64,000 bases of DNA from Dimorphilus gyrociliatus (Eukaryota; Annelida; Polychaeta; Dinophilidae), in NCBI GenBank assembly GCA_904063045.1, contig CAJFCJ010000018.1, forward strand, positions 310,001 through 374,000. The letters are read 5' to 3'. The notes beneath the pieces are model-generated. The model did no database searches and was not told where the DNA came from. It was given only the letters and a program-made list of their open reading frames with translations. The translations under genes were made by a program, and so were the position numbers. This document shows, one piece after another, positions 1 through 19,813 of the stretch. Each line of letters opens with the position of its first letter. Position 1 is the stretch's first letter.

Positions 1-2021
1 GATTTAATGCTTTAGCAGTTCGAAATTGAAGTTTGAATTTTGTAGATTTTATCATCCAAAATTCTCCAAAACCGTTAAAAACATACTGCTTCCCATCTGC
101 TGTTCTTATATGTGGATCACCCATAGCCCATGTTAACCTAGGAAATATATATCCCTGGCATGTGCTTCTTTTCCTTTTTTTATAGAATTTTGAACACATC
201 GTTTCCTGTATAAAAATTTTAAGTACCTTTTACATATAAATATTACTTTTACATACAGAAAGACAGCAATCTATTTTCGGCTGTAGATCAACTTCTTCAT
301 GCCACGCAGGATAGAAAATTGGGTTAAAAGCCCACAGAGAACCATCATCATATTTTTTCCCAGTCATCAAAAATCCTCCCCGAAAAATATCATAGCAACA
401 TTGCCTACTTGGTGCAGTAAAATATTTTGGACCAGGAAAGAAGGGTGGCATAATAGAATAAAAACAGATTGTCCTTCCTGGTTTTGATGTTGTTGCATCA
501 ATTACAAATCTAAAATCTAAAAAAGCAATAAACCTGAAATTGGAGAAATATGTGATCTGCTATTAGCAATATATCATATATCATAGAAACATACCCGTGA
601 CAAGGACACGAAGGGATCGTTAAATCTGCGTCCCGAAGTTCATCATCATATAAGATTGACTCAGCCAAAAATTTCCGGCAACGATATTCAGGTAACTCTC
701 GTTCACAATTTGTGTCACTTACTTTATAAATAAATTTTCCAGCCAAGTCTTTGTAACCAAAATATTTTAATATCATAATTTAAATAAAATAAACTGCAAG
801 ACTTACTCGTATTGCCATAAGTATTCTTCAAATTGAAAGCTTCTTCATTAGTTTCAACACCTTTCCCAGAAGCGTAATGGTTAAAAAAACCATAATTTCC
901 ATCAACAGGCGGAGCCTGATAGCCAATTGAGTATGCTGGATATGGCGTCCATGTATTATTACCGTAGACTAGAATAATATAAGATCTATAAGTTCTCTGA
1001 TCAGTTGTCAGTACAAGTTGAAAAGTGTTGAATTCATTTTTCGGAATATTTTCTTCATATGGCCATTTTACCAAATTTTTCCAAGTTATAACAGTCACTA
1101 GCGATGGTATAAAGTCTCCTTGATTAGACACCGTTGTTTTTATATCATGTTTTACCATGTTAATAACTTTAGTTGTTAATTCAGAACCTTCGAAAAAATA
1201 CGGATCATCTTGCTGATATACAGAATAATAAACAAGGTTCTTATCATTATCATTTCGTCCTTCCGAATCAGCCCAAAACGGTGCTATAATAGGTACTTTA
1301 GATAAGTAACCAGATAATTTCATTGGAAATTTAACGGGATAGGGTGATTGAAAGTTATTCTTGAAGGTGATATATCCATTTGAGTTTATCTGTTTCATTG
1401 AAATACTCACATATATATTGTTATTCATCAAATTGGTATAAAGTTTACGTAAAATTTTCTGTAAATTTTACAGTTAAACATGAAGCCATGCTTGATACGG
1501 ATTCTATCAGATGAGTAGTCATCCTGAGAATTAAAAACTAAGTCCTGTGTCTCAGCTGGTCCATATGGGAATATTTCAGGAACAAGAACTAGAGTGGAAT
1601 AATTTGAATTATTCAGTACTAATTTAAAGATAGGTTCTCACTTTTAGAACAATTGGCCCCTCTGAAGCCGTCTATACATTTACACTCATATCCGTCACTG
1701 GTAGGGATACAAGTACCCCCATACTAAAATAAATATATATGAAAATTTTTTTCTCTGTTTATAATTGGTCAAACCTGGCAGTTAACTCCATTACAATTCT
1801 GAATAGGAATTGCCGTAGTGGGTGCTTTAAAAAAATGTTTTAAGGAGTAATTCTTAATGATTTAAGTAAAAACCTGCAGTTGTTTCTCCGGATCCATTGT
1901 CAGCCAAGTCTAAAAAGCCATCATTGGTGTCAAAAATTAAAGGATCCAAATTTGAATCTGTATTGACTGGACTGTAAATAACGAATAAACTCAAGATAAA
2001 CGTGGAGCAAGTTATCATCAT
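1..2021 (-). CDS. EGF-NIDO-AMOP-VWD extracellular protein (Mesh/MUC4/SUSD2 type), 3' end off the window
   Basis: Eight exons fit in phase: 2021-1874, 1824-1775, 1723-1642, 1588-1449, 1389-807, 748-595, 509-257 and 205 to beyond base 1, giving about 538 residues before the edge. The start at 2021 gives a hydrophobic signal peptide (MMITCSTFILSLFVIYSP). An EGF-like domain follows (about residues 60-92, CxxGFRGANC end). A NIDO domain spans about 140-340 (NSNGYITF, APFWAD). An AMOP domain spans about 380-490 (RQCCYD, then DCCLS). The start of a VWD domain is visible (AMGDPHIRTADGKQY). This order is known from Mesh, MUC4 and SUSD2 proteins, which work in cell-cell junctions, adhesion and mucus-like coats. 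The EGF domain before NIDO differs from Drosophila Mesh. The transmembrane segment, if present, lies off the window. Domain calls are by motif reading; the exact orthologue is not resolved. Confidence 0.88.
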
Positions 2022-2691
2022 TATAAATCAGCTATCATAAATGATTTAAAGTATAAGTCTCTATTCTTTTAATTTCCTTATAACACAGCTAGCTTGAAGA
2101 ATATTTCATATCCGTTAAAATTGATTCGTCAACTATTCTACGATCCCTCTTCTAAGTGCGAATTTTTCGCTCACTGTATTTATACCCCCCTAAAAATAGC
2201 GACAATTGTATTCAAATTCATTCTTTTATTAATCGATATAAGAATATTCCACAGACCTTTAGATAATCAACAAACCGCGACCTTCCTTTATTATAATGTT
2301 GGTTTTCAAGATTCACACTAAATATTTTGTATTAATACATTTTGGACGACGTTATCAAAACATCTTAAAAGAATTATTTTCAAATTAGTCGCAACTAAAA
2401 TAAAGCACTTGTCACTTTGTAGTTTTGAGTATTTGTTGCGTTAAAATAAGATAGATTTAATTACAACCGTTTGAATGAGGTTTATTCCTAATCAAAAGAG
2501 ACATATTCACTTTCGTCAGTGCAAAAATTATATTTCGCAAGACAAAGAACTACACTATAAGCCGTTTAAGTCAAATATAATACTGAACGTACGTGTTGTT
2601 AGCAGCTGATTATTGCAGCACCTATATGCATATATAAAAGTTTAAATGTAAATAAAATCAAATATAGTTTAGAAAAAGGACAGCATTTAAA
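2022..2691. other. intergenic, upstream of the NIDO gene and downstream of LZTS-like
   Basis: About 670 bp of AT-rich sequence. It should hold the promoter of the NIDO gene and the 3' UTR of the LZTS-like gene. I see no conserved reading frame; the 75-codon open frame on the plus strand here has no recognisable motif. Confidence 0.5.
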
Positions 2692-3896
2692 TTATACAGT
2701 ATTTTCCAAAAGTTGAAGATCTCGATTTTCCAATTCAACCGCAAGTTGAGCCAATTCTTCAGTGAGTTCTTCGTTCTTTTTTTGAATTTGTTTGTAGTTC
2801 ATTTCCAAGCATTTGTGATATCTCACCACTTGACGCTTTTCAGCAATCCACTGGTGTTTTTCACGCTCAAAAATATCTTTCACTTTTTCAAATTCCTGCT
2901 TCAATATACCAAAATTTTCTTCTTCCAGGTTTACTTGACATTGAAAATCCACACCAGATTTATTGAAATTTGGATAATAATTTCGTTGAATGTCAAAGTC
3001 CTGCTGCAATTGGAGTATATCACAATTATTACAGTCAAGTTTCGCTTGTAAATTTCGTACAGCATTTTTCAATTGCCGATTCTCTGCTAATAAGTTGATA
3101 TTTGATTCTTTTAAACAAGCTATTTGCAGAGTCAAATTTTCTTCAATTTTTCTGGCGCGCTTGCTTATATCTCTTAAACGAGATTGCCACTCACTCCTTT
3201 CACCTTCCAAACGTTTTTGCCAATGTTCACTCTTTTCCTCATAAACTTTTAAGATAGCAGTTTCATTCAGAGCCATTGTCTTTCTTAATTGTATTATTTC
3301 GTTCTCTCTCTCTCGAAGCAAATTTTCAAAATCAGCTGCAACTCCACTATCACTTGGCGAGTGGGTTCCGAAGCCTTGCAAAAGTAAAATTTATTTATTT
3401 TTATATTTAAAGATTAATATATAATACTTACTTGTTGCTGTTTCTGCTCTTTGTAAAGACGATGTAAACCGACGCGTTGGGCTCAAAACAACTGGTTTAA
3501 AGGCAATGGGCCGTATAATACTTGAAATGTTTTCTGCATCCTATCAAAAACTGTTTTAGCTAAATTCAAAGTAATTAATATCTAACAAACCGCATTAAGT
3601 CTTCCAGAAACCGGAGTTATTACAGGAGGATTTCTGGGTACCTTATCTATGTTATCATCACTCCTGAAGTATTTCATATAATTTAAGTTACTTTCAGCAT
3701 TATCAATTGCTTGTTCTAAAGAATATGGAGACCAAGTTCGTCTGCGATCTGTATGTAGATATTTTGTGCTCCCATGTACAGGTATTATTTTTTTTATGGC
3801 CGAATCATTCCAATCCAGGTTAGAAAAATTCTCGTCTGATTCTACTATTCTATTATCTTGAGCCCGATTTAACGGAAAGAGATCATTGCTAGTCAT
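2692..3896 (-). CDS. LZTS/N4BP3 family coiled-coil protein (Fez1-type domain)
   Basis: Three exons join in phase: 3896-3591, 3540-3432 and 3374-2692, giving 365 residues. The ATG at 3896 is the first in the frame. The middle exon carries the proline-rich stretch PIAFKPVVLSPTRR, which resembles the region ahead of the coiled coil in LZTS proteins. The last exon is almost wholly coiled coil and contains ENEIIQLRKTMALNETAI followed by VYEEKSEHWQKR, closely like the conserved Fez1-domain start of vertebrate LZTS1-3 and N4BP3. Those proteins are cytoplasmic scaffolds linked to neurite branching, synapses and Wnt or cell-cycle control; the function here is inferred from family only. Invertebrates usually have one member, so a one-to-one vertebrate name would be misleading. 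The short introns (50 and 57 bp) are typical of the housekeeping genes in this window. Confidence 0.82.
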
Positions 3897-4138
3897 TTCT
3901 ATAGAAGAATGAGAGTCGCTTGTTTTAGAAAAACATCAACCTGCCAGATTCATCAGTCAGTGATCTTCATTAAGATGGCTTTTAAATGCATCCAGATATA
4001 AATGTAACTTTTGTTCAACAGATGAATTCAGAAATAATCCTTTGCCATTTATGTTGCTGTCAGCAATTTAGTAGTGGATTTTAAATAAATTCATAGAAAA
4101 GCCAAAACCTTAAGTTTTCTTCACAGAAGCGCTCTTTT

Positions 4139-4150
4139 ACGCATGCGCAG
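4139..4150. promoter_or_regulatory. NRF1-like palindrome upstream of LZTS-like
   Basis: ACGCATGCGCAG lies about 245 bp upstream of the ATG at 3896. It matches most of the NRF1 consensus (YGCGCAYGCGCR), a motif typical of animal housekeeping promoters. Position and match support a promoter role, but a chance match is possible. Confidence 0.35.
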
Positions 4151-4640
4151 TCATGAATGGGTTACCACTTCCTCTTCACAATTGCTTTCCTTTCTTTCGT
4201 CACAAAAGAGTTGGTACAGGACGCATACTAAATTATAAAATTTACGAACATGATTTCATTACATATCAAAAAGGCGCATTTTTCAAAAAACTTTAAAAAA
4301 TATTTTATTGCATACATTTTTTATTGAAAAACAATAAAGATATAATAGGATATGAAATCGAAAGTAAATACCAATTTTTCTATTTAAAATAAATCATCAG
4401 GATTATCATATTATACAAAAGTATTATTGTTAAGAGCGAAATCATAATTTCCAGCCAAATGTTTTCATTTTTTCATAAACAAGAAGTTTATTGATTCTTC
4501 AGCCCGTATCGAAGGTTCCAAATAATTCCGTAATGAAGATTTGTTTGAACTATAATCTTAGATGAGAGTATAACTTATAAAAGCAAAAATGTATTCTTCG
4601 GGTTTTTTACAATCAATAGATGTCGCTGTGTGTGATATCT

Positions 4641-4654
4641 GCGCCCTCTCTAGT
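4641..4654 (-). promoter_or_regulatory. CTCF-like motif
   Basis: The minus strand reads ACTAGAGAGGGCGC and matches the AGRKGGCRS core of the animal CTCF consensus. It is one of about 19 similar sites in the window. Binding is inferred. Confidence 0.4.
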
Positions 4655-5486
4655 ACGATTGTTTTAAGCTATTCTGAATTTTTTTACGGATTTACTGAAG
4701 ATATCAAACTTAATAATTGATTACAGTTTTGATATACTTTCATCGAAGGACCACAAGTGAAATTTTTGGACGTTTAGCAGCTACTCTCAGCTCAAATTTT
4801 TAGTACATTAGTAGTATATTTTTTGATCTATTCACTCAGATTCTGTGTAATTAATACAATATAATTTAATAAGGTGAAAGAAATCTTTGTTACTTAGGAC
4901 CAGAGCGATAAAAATGTGCGTTAGACAGACAAGTCGGACGAAGAAAACGGCTCGCAGGCAGCCAAGTTAGACACGTTTGGCGCAATGTGGTTGCGTTTGG
5001 TGGTCACGCGTACTTGCCAAAGCCGACTTGCAGCATTCGCCTAATGTCTGTGCCAGATGCAAAATGTCCGATTTTGCTCGTCTAATGAATTCATCAACAC
5101 CGTCCCTGCCTTTGATCTTGATGAAGATAAGAGTGTCCTAACGTCCACTGGCCTGCAGACGTTTCATTTTTAAACAAGGTGTTTTGAGAAATTCTCACCG
5201 CCATGCATGCACTGGCACATTCTTTCCTCGTCAATATTTACGTCTAACTGTCCAGTTTGCTTTTCATCTAATTCTGCTGGGAGATGTAGGTATATATATA
5301 TCCGCACGTAAAATATAATTTGAGAATTAAAGCAAACGAGATTTTTTGTATTTCGAACACGAGCAGGAAAACGTTTTTTCTTCTTATAAATATATACAAA
5401 AAAATATATTATGGGTGGTCTTGTACGCGTTAGAGAGCGACCGGCGTTTGTAGTTTGTCAAAGATGCGGTTACGTGAATACTGCTG

Positions 5487-12235
<6,749 letters not shown>

Positions 12236-15094
12236 TCATGACGTAGGTCTTGAAGGAGGTGAATTCGGTGTGGAATCGGAGTCTGAGGCGGTTTCCTTTC
12301 CCTCTTTATGCGTTTTGACGTGCTTTGAGAGATGGTCGGAGCGCATGAATCGCTTGTTGCATACTGGACAGGCAAATCTCTTCTCTCCTGTATGGGTCCG
12401 TAAGTGTCGTTGTAATTCGTCGGAGCGAGTAAAGCGTTTACCGCAGAACAACCAGTTACATACGAATGGACGTTCGCCTGCATATACAGAGATTTTACTA
12501 TAACTATCCCTTCTTATATCTTTCTACCACTCAAGAATTTTAATTTTAGTAATACACAGTTATAAAGAATAGAATGGCAGAATTTTATCGGCTAACACTA
12601 TCACTATTTTTAAATTGACTACAGATGGCACCACTGCTAGTAGGAGACGCGCGCGAAATATGTATACTCGTTCTGCGACTTTACACACAAAGACAGAAAT
12701 AAAAGAAATTTGGAAAATAAGAGTATTTTATTATCAGAAATCTTACCTGTATGCCATCGTAAGTGGGCCTTCAAATGAGACGTTTTATTATAGACCTTTC
12801 CACAACCTGGAATGTGGCAGGAGTGTATATTCCGCTTTCGCAGGTGAACGCCGGCAGGGCCTAGACGATCCGCTTCCTGGCAGTTGGGGCAATCGCACGT
12901 CGCTCTTCCTGTGTAACGCCTTTGGGAACGGGGAGACGGCATATTTGATAACGGACCATGAGTTGGTCGGGATAGGAAGACATCAGCCGAACTCTGACCA
13001 GAGGTTGTTGATGGCAACATACTCTTATAAGTGTCCTGTAGTAAATGTTGACTACCGGTTGGTAATAAACTGGCGTGTGTGGAAGACAGCGCCAAAGCTG
13101 AGTAATCCGGAGAAGTTGTTGAATGATAGTTAGTAGGTAGCTGGAGGGGTGACGTCGCATGCATGTCAAATGCTGACCAGCTCGTACCGCTGGTTCCACT
13201 AACTTCCCATGGCCAACTTGCTGTAGCAGCCGTGCTACAGCCATGATCTTTCATAGCTCCCCAACAGTCATAAGCTGGATGAGTTCTCGTATAAACGCTC
13301 AGTTGAGCCGACGCCTGATCACGTAGAGTGTCCGATTGACAATGCTGCAGCAATTCAGGAGGATAGGTAGACTTTGGCGTAGGATTATTCTGTGCACAAG
13401 ACGGAGATGTTCGAAGATGTTGAGCAGGCGGTGACGGTACGCCCGAAGAAGTTGTAGAGGGGGATTTCTTCCAAGGGTGAAACCCCTTTCCTATAGCTGC
13501 ATCTGCGAGAGGTGGAGGAGTTTTCGCTGTTATTTTGTTACACTGCGCTGCCAACATTGCTAAAGGAGCGCCAAGAGCCGATGAATCCTGAAAGTGACAA
13601 ATCGGTCGCAGGTGAAGTCAATTAGCTATCAACGCTACAAACACACCACACGTCAACAGGATATGATTAACTCATATTTTCCTGCGTCTTTCCTAATTAG
13701 CTATACTTCCTCTAGCAATACACAACTATACTAACGTACGCCATAATTATTGCATGCTAACGAAAATGTGAAAATTGAGAAGGAGGGCGGCGGCTCGCAA
13801 TGACCCAGAAAATTCTCAATGCACCTGTTTCAGAAACATCAAAATCGTAAATCGTTCTAAATTTCTCTTAAGCTAATCGATATAAACGCGCTTTAGCTCG
13901 ATGAAAGGAGACAATCGACGATAATCACGACATAAACTTTATAGCTGAGAGAAGAGCTGGTGTGCGACAAAGACGAGGGAGAGAAAAAAGAGAGATTAAA
14001 CCCTCCCCGTAATGCACATTCGAATCGCGCAGCTGTTAGCGTATAATTAGATATCTTTACTATCTACAGCTTATCGGTAGTCAGCCTGCTGTAGAATGTG
14101 GCCACAACTAATTCATCAAGTCGATGTCCATTTCAGAAATTGGCTCGAAAATCTAGTAAACGAGTTAGACGGCCAACCGCAGTATAGAGTTCTACTTGTA
14201 TATGCATGATCGACAAACGTCTCCATGCCCTATTCGTCGATGCATACGGGCGCCGAATGGCGTCCATCAGTGATTTGCGGCCGATATTGCAGTCGTGTGA
14301 AAACTGTCAGATGTAAGCTCATTATTGGCGTCCCGACTGAGCAAAAAGTTAATGAGTTTGCATGTTGCAATGCCTCCCAAAGGAAGTTGGCGGAGGATTA
14401 TACGTTTCCTTCTTTTCCATATGAGTTTTATACAATCTGGGTTTATCACTTTGTACCGAACGGCGCGAGACTACAAGTGCTACTTGAGCGTAGTAGAGTA
14501 TGTTGACAAAGTTGAACGTGCCGCCTAAGGGCCGACTACTTAATCAGTATATATACACATACGCGTGTTCGAAACGTGTATAAGATCGTTTTATATAAGT
14601 GTACACATTTTTTTAGATTGCAAAATTCGGTCTACACTGATATAATCGCTGTTTTCGACATCAATCATTTACTTGACGTTCTAACTAGTTGAAAGAATAG
14701 AAGTCTTTTGAATAGACCCGCTTGCACCTGTATGTATATCCACAAAAAGGCTATGGCTATACCTTTTTCACTATATATAATTCATCCATCATTTACGCCT
14801 TTAACTTTATCCAATCATTCGAATATTCTCACCCGGGGTGGAAAAGAGCGTGCGCCTAACTTCTACTTCAAGATTCCAACAAACGAATTTATTATTTGTT
14901 ATACACTTATAAACGCTTATATATGAAATTTTACAAAGGCGAAATAATATATTTTTTTACTCTAGACTATATTTTCTTAAGACTAATAAAAAAATTTGAT
15001 AGCAAAAGCTAGAGCCATTTATCGCTTAACTCTAAAGTTATAAAACTAAGTATAAAAAAAATATATTTACCCCTAGCACTGCAGAAGTAGCCAT
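12236..15094 (-). CDS. Sp6-9: Sp-family zinc-finger transcription factor, Sp6-9 / buttonhead group
   Basis: Three exons in phase: 15094-15071 (24 nt, MATSAVLG), 13587-12747 and 12477-12236, giving 368 residues. The N-terminus then reads [13 protein letters not shown] and [11 protein letters not shown], both signatures of Sp8/Sp9-like proteins, which also start MATS. A buttonhead (CXCPXC) box [15 protein letters not shown] lies near residue 238. Three C2H2 fingers follow, the first starting [19 protein letters not shown] at about 265, the other two containing [18 protein letters not shown] and [18 protein letters not shown]. The second intron cuts within the linker after finger 1. Sp6-9 factors bind GC boxes and drive appendage outgrowth and head or brain patterning. 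The first intron (1482 bp) may carry control elements. The 24-nt exon is inferred from phase, a start codon and family similarity. Confidence 0.95.
12618..12631 (+). promoter_or_regulatory. CTCF-like motif in Sp intron 2
   Basis: ACTACAGATGGCAC matches the AGRKGGCRS core and lies within the 269-bp second Sp intron. Binding is inferred. Confidence 0.4.
13588..15070 (-). other. Sp intron 1
   Basis: The 1.5-kb intron between the 24-nt first exon and the main exon. Open frames in it carry no motif. It is less AT-rich than average near 13900-14350, which would fit an intronic enhancer, but no specific element can be named. Confidence 0.6.
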
Positions 15095-15203
15095 GTACAA
15101 GAGACGGATATATAGTGAAAATATGTGGTTGAGGCGCTGGGCGCGTTAGAGACATGCGGCTCTCCTAAGCGACCGCCTAGCGGCCTCGATAGAGATCGAC
15201 TCC

Positions 15204-15215
15204 AGCCAATCAGCG
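15204..15215. promoter_or_regulatory. CCAAT box of the Sp promoter
   Basis: AGCCAATCAGCG lies about 115 bp upstream of the predicted Sp start at 15094. It is a good NF-Y (CCAAT) site at a normal promoter distance. Confidence 0.5.
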
Positions 15216-18200
15216 TTTAGTAAGTGTTTGATTGACAGTTGGCTAGGCGCTGCCAGCGAACTGCAAAGAACGCGAAAGACTGCATGCAAAAATTCATTGA
15301 CTGCTCAATAGCAAATTGTACTCCGGCTCCAGGCAGTCGGGTTAACTTAACAAGTTTACACGAATCGAACGGTGTGTGTTATTGAGATATTTACTAGGTG
15401 TACATCTACATAGACCAAAATTATGATACATGTATTAAATATCGTTTGATAAGTTTATAATTAGTGTAGTTCACAAAGCAGTTTGGTGTGAGAAAGTTCC
15501 TGAGGCGCTCGCACCTGGTCTTCTACCGACGTTTCCATAGCTACGCCCTATACCATTCTTCACCATCATAATTAACGCGCTATGGCGCATACTAATAATT
15601 AATACGTATGTACATTAATTACATGTTGCTCGAGCACCGCTTGCTCACGTTCCAAATACCTTTACAGACAATCGAATTCATTTTGAGTTAATTCCACCAT
15701 GGTCACTGTCATTTTAACTAAGATGCATTTTCGTGTATACAAATTATATCTTTCAAATCTTTAGGATGTATACATGCATGCTTGCATGGAATCTTTCTAC
15801 ATGAAAAACTTGAATGAAAACTTTCTTTTTTCATGTAAAAAATTCTTTCAGTGTCATTTCGGTTTGACTTAAATAGGCTATTCCGTACCACATACTTAAA
15901 CGAAGAGGGTACTTTAAATAAGATAAAATCAAGAGCCAAGCGTGACGCCACACTAGCTTACGTAAGAGTTTTTTTTAAATCTGTTATAAGGGACACGGTT
16001 TATTTTAGACAATACTTTAATGCTTTAATGTGTTATATATTATGGGAGTACAAGAATTTTTACGCTGTTTATAATTGAGGACATTTTCCAACGTTCACGC
16101 TTCGAATATATCGGTATAAACACGCCGTATATGGAATAAATCACGCGTAATGGAATCGGAATTATCGAATGCACATATATAGGGTAGGGAAGAAGTGGGC
16201 GAGAAAAGGAATCTAATTAAAGAGTAGTCAGTCGGATTTTTTGCCACTTTTACAGGCGAAACGAAATGTTTATATCGCTTATTCATGCACTATAGCGACT
16301 AAACAATTTTCAGTATACATTATGCAAAAGGTCGATCGGTCGAAAGCCAGTAGTCTGAAACAATGATAGCTGATTTATGACGTAATGACAATGATTAGAG
16401 AGAATTATATCAGTTACAGGCAATTATAGAGACGCGCTGAGCGCCGAATTCCGACCCGATCGATGTATAACGTAAAATGAAAAACGCCGATCGTTGATTT
16501 TATCTGGCGTACTCGTTACGTCATAGAAGCGTCGGCAAGGCGAGAAAAAGACGTTAAATCGTGTCTATACCTTTCCCGTTTAGCGCGCAAATTACGTCAC
16601 TTGGGTAAAACGATCAGGCTCGGCGGCTAACTTCAAAAAAAGAAGACGCCGCCGCTTGTTTAGATGCACGCGAGTCGTCGGAGGAAGGGGCGGTAGGCGG
16701 TAGCAGTCATCAGTCAGATGAATGAGAGCCGTGCAGATTTTTGGGCGTAAGTTAAGGCAGTTGCCGGGCGCCACATGGTGCAGAATTAGCCTCCGTCGAC
16801 ATTCTTATAGCAAACGACTCTGCAAGAATGATCATACGTAGCGCCCACCTCCCGCGGATTCAAGTGCAGGTGCTTTTTTTTTCAATTTCACTAAGCATTC
16901 CACTAGATACACTACACCATATATATCGAGCACGCACTCCTTTCCTAAATACTTTTACACTTTCCACTTTGTACTAATACAGCACAGTATAAAATCGATA
17001 CGAAAGTGACTGACGGTCGAGCGTTCAAACGATGCAGTTGAAGGCTAGTTAGGGGCAAGTCGTTAAGGGTAATCTTGTACAATTTTCTCCTCTCAAGATC
17101 TCTACGTCTCTAATGCAGTCTGCTTGTCGTCGGCGGCGGCCCTTTCATTCGGTCGCTGCACGCATGTGTATGGTGAAACTTGGGTCACTTTGGCAATATA
17201 AAAAACTCGATGTAGTTATTATTTAAAAATTTATGAATATTAATTCACTAAGAGAAGAAAGATAACTAACAAAGCAAGCTAAAAAAACTACATCTTTCAA
17301 GATATAGATATACCAGCATGCAGCAGCGTGTGAGGCGAACACGGAGAAGGGCGTTATAAAGGCGTTTCAAAGCGTTACTTTCTTTGTATAAGTAAGGCAG
17401 AATAAAATGCTACGGTTTGCTGAAACTTTTTCGTTCAATTTCATCTGAATGGTCCATTCACGATACACTCTTTATTTCATTTAGTGCATTGCGGTATATT
17501 TATTAAAAGGATATATACACGCAAGAAAACAACGGCACATAACGAATGCGATTATACTGTCTGGGACACGCTACAGTCAGGAAGAGATCAATCGTTGCAG
17601 AGAGCGTTTCTCCGCCAATTCACCCTAATTATCTCTGCATGCACGCCTTCTAACTTCCTTCAGACGTCCAACGTCATTACACGGGAAGGCTTTTACATAC
17701 AAAACTTCAACTTTGAATATCTTTCCTCAATGCTATGAGGAGAGGGCATTAAATTGACCACTCAGACGCTTGTCATTCCCTTCCGTATAGAATAGGAATT
17801 CAATTGCTTGCATAAATTAAGCAAATGCAAGCCCGCACAGAACAGAGATGAGCCTTAGGCGTAGTCATCAGCCCATGCCATAAAGCTGTCACTGGCCAAT
17901 CTCTAACGCCCCCTCACGCCCCCTGGTGTGTCCTGCCGCCCATCACAATGAAATTGCTAGACGCCCGAGATTAGTTCGACTAAAGCGCGTCTAATGAAAG
18001 TTGAGAATAGTAGTTGTTACAATGCTTTAAATGATAGGCGTCGTTCATTGAAATATGACGTCGGTTATTATGACCTTTATATACGAGTGCTAGTGTATCG
18101 GGTTTTTCATAGTGAGTTTATAGTTGCTCCCCACTTTTTTACTTCAATGCGCATATTCATCATTTATTTTCCTGAAAAACCGCACAATCTCTTTTTCTCT

Positions 18201-18320
18201 TTTTGTCAGCCAAAAGAAGTTCACAGGTTGCGAAGGAGGAATACGTAGACGCCTCTAGCACGCGTCCGCAACACCCATCGCCCACCTGTTCACCCGCCCA
18301 TCTCCATTAGCGCAGGCGAT

Positions 18321-18383
18321 ATGTCCGTGCACTGGTCCGTGCCGACAAGCACAACATTGATTTTCCAGTTTGAAGGAATCATG
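18321..18383 (+). other. candidate first coding exon, gene unknown
   Basis: A 21-codon open stretch starts at ATG and ends exactly at a strong donor (ATCATG|gtgagt). The peptide contains MSVHWSVPTSTTLIFQF. The only downstream acceptor with clear support (about 19254) would add just a few codons. It may be a short-peptide or non-coding transcript from the Sp upstream region, or chance. Confidence 0.2.
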
Positions 18384-19753
18384 GTGAGTTGGGCAGGCAG
18401 AAAAGAAAGGCAGCGGGCGTGGAACATTTCACAGTGAGTAAATTCTATACCACATATAGGCCTGTTTATATGGTATAAATATATATTTAGTTACTTGTAT
18501 ATATATTTCTCGTCCCTCTTTATAAGTGTAAATCCGGTTTGCATTAAAGATACAAATTAGCTTAGTTTCGCTGACCCTTTAACACTGCCGCCGGCTCTGC
18601 TTTAAGTGCGCAGACAGTCGTAGACTTCCTCCAATATAGGTGTCAGAGAAGGATTCATTTGAACAGCTATTCCTTATATGTTACAATTAGGACAGGCTAT
18701 TCAAACAAATAAATATTTTTTAGGTAAACAACCAATATGGAAGACCAGATAGGTGTGATGCAATTATAATAATAATTACATACGCGAGCGTATTTGAAAA
18801 AAGTGAAGAATAGAACTCTCTCTTCAGCTTAACCCATATTTAGAAAAAAATAGGCCGCCAGCTCAGCGGGAATCAGAGAGTGCTTCTCTTCAGGGGTACC
18901 ATCATCTCTTTGTGTATGACATTATGTAGTTTCCATTTATGCACCGTCACCCTGAAAAGAAAGTGACCAGATGCAGCGCTATTAAAATTGCTTATATAAT
19001 GTTAGACGCCGCAAAATACGCTCGTTTTACGCGCTTACGCTTTCTAGAATTGCAAAATTCCTGAAACAATAAAAAAGTTCTTCACGCCTGCGGCCTGCAA
19101 TACGCAATCTTTTATATGCTTTAAAGCATTTTGCGCTCTTTGAATAGCTTCAAGAATAGATTTAAGGCAGACTTCGGCGATAGGTTGGTCGGCGAATGTT
19201 TGAAGTTACTGGGGAGGCCTACATCTTCACGATGCGTGTAAATTACAATGATTGCTTTTGACAGGTGTACTGTGAGTGAGTATTGTAAAAATATTCAGTT
19301 CTTTTATGCATATTATGTGAAGAAAATAGATAACGTTTAAGCAGTTAAATATGTTCTATTCAGGAAGTCGTTAGAGTACAGCGTAAACAACTCATCAGCT
19401 ACTCTCTCACCTTGTTGATCCCACCTATAGAAAAGCAGGAAGAGAAAACAAGAGAAGTTGAACATAAACGGAGAAAGTGGCCTAGTCAACCATAAATTGA
19501 TCACAAAGCAGCTGCTACTATAGCTACTCTTTAATTATTTGCAGGAAGTCATGCAGAGTACATACCCCTCACAGAGGCTTATACTATAATGTATTCTATA
19601 CACGCCGACCAAAAGGATAATACCTTTCGTTCTCTTATTAAAATGCTTTTTTCATTTCAAACTACATTTTTCCTTTAAAATGTACAGAGTGTTCGTATAT
19701 AAATATATTTAAAATATGTTTACTAATATATATGTATATATATTGTATATATA

Positions 19754-19756
<3 letters not shown>

Positions 19757-19811
<55 letters not shown>
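19757..19811. repeat. (TA)n microsatellite
   Basis: An uninterrupted run of about 27 TA units. It lies about 210 bp beyond the UBE2Z stop codon. Confidence 0.97.

Positions 19812-19813
<2 letters not shown>

Larger units (their letters stand above)
3897..5486. other. intergenic between LZTS-like and FoxF 3' exon
   Basis: About 1.6 kb without a supportable gene. It holds an NRF1-like site near the LZTS-like promoter, a CTCF-like site at 4641-4654, and a less AT-rich block at about 4910-5170 that could be a FoxF regulatory element or 3' UTR. No long open frame or splice-consistent exon was found. Confidence 0.45.

Noticed and set aside
12615-13133. 172-codon plus-strand frame
   Set aside because: It is antisense to the Sp main exon and has no motif.
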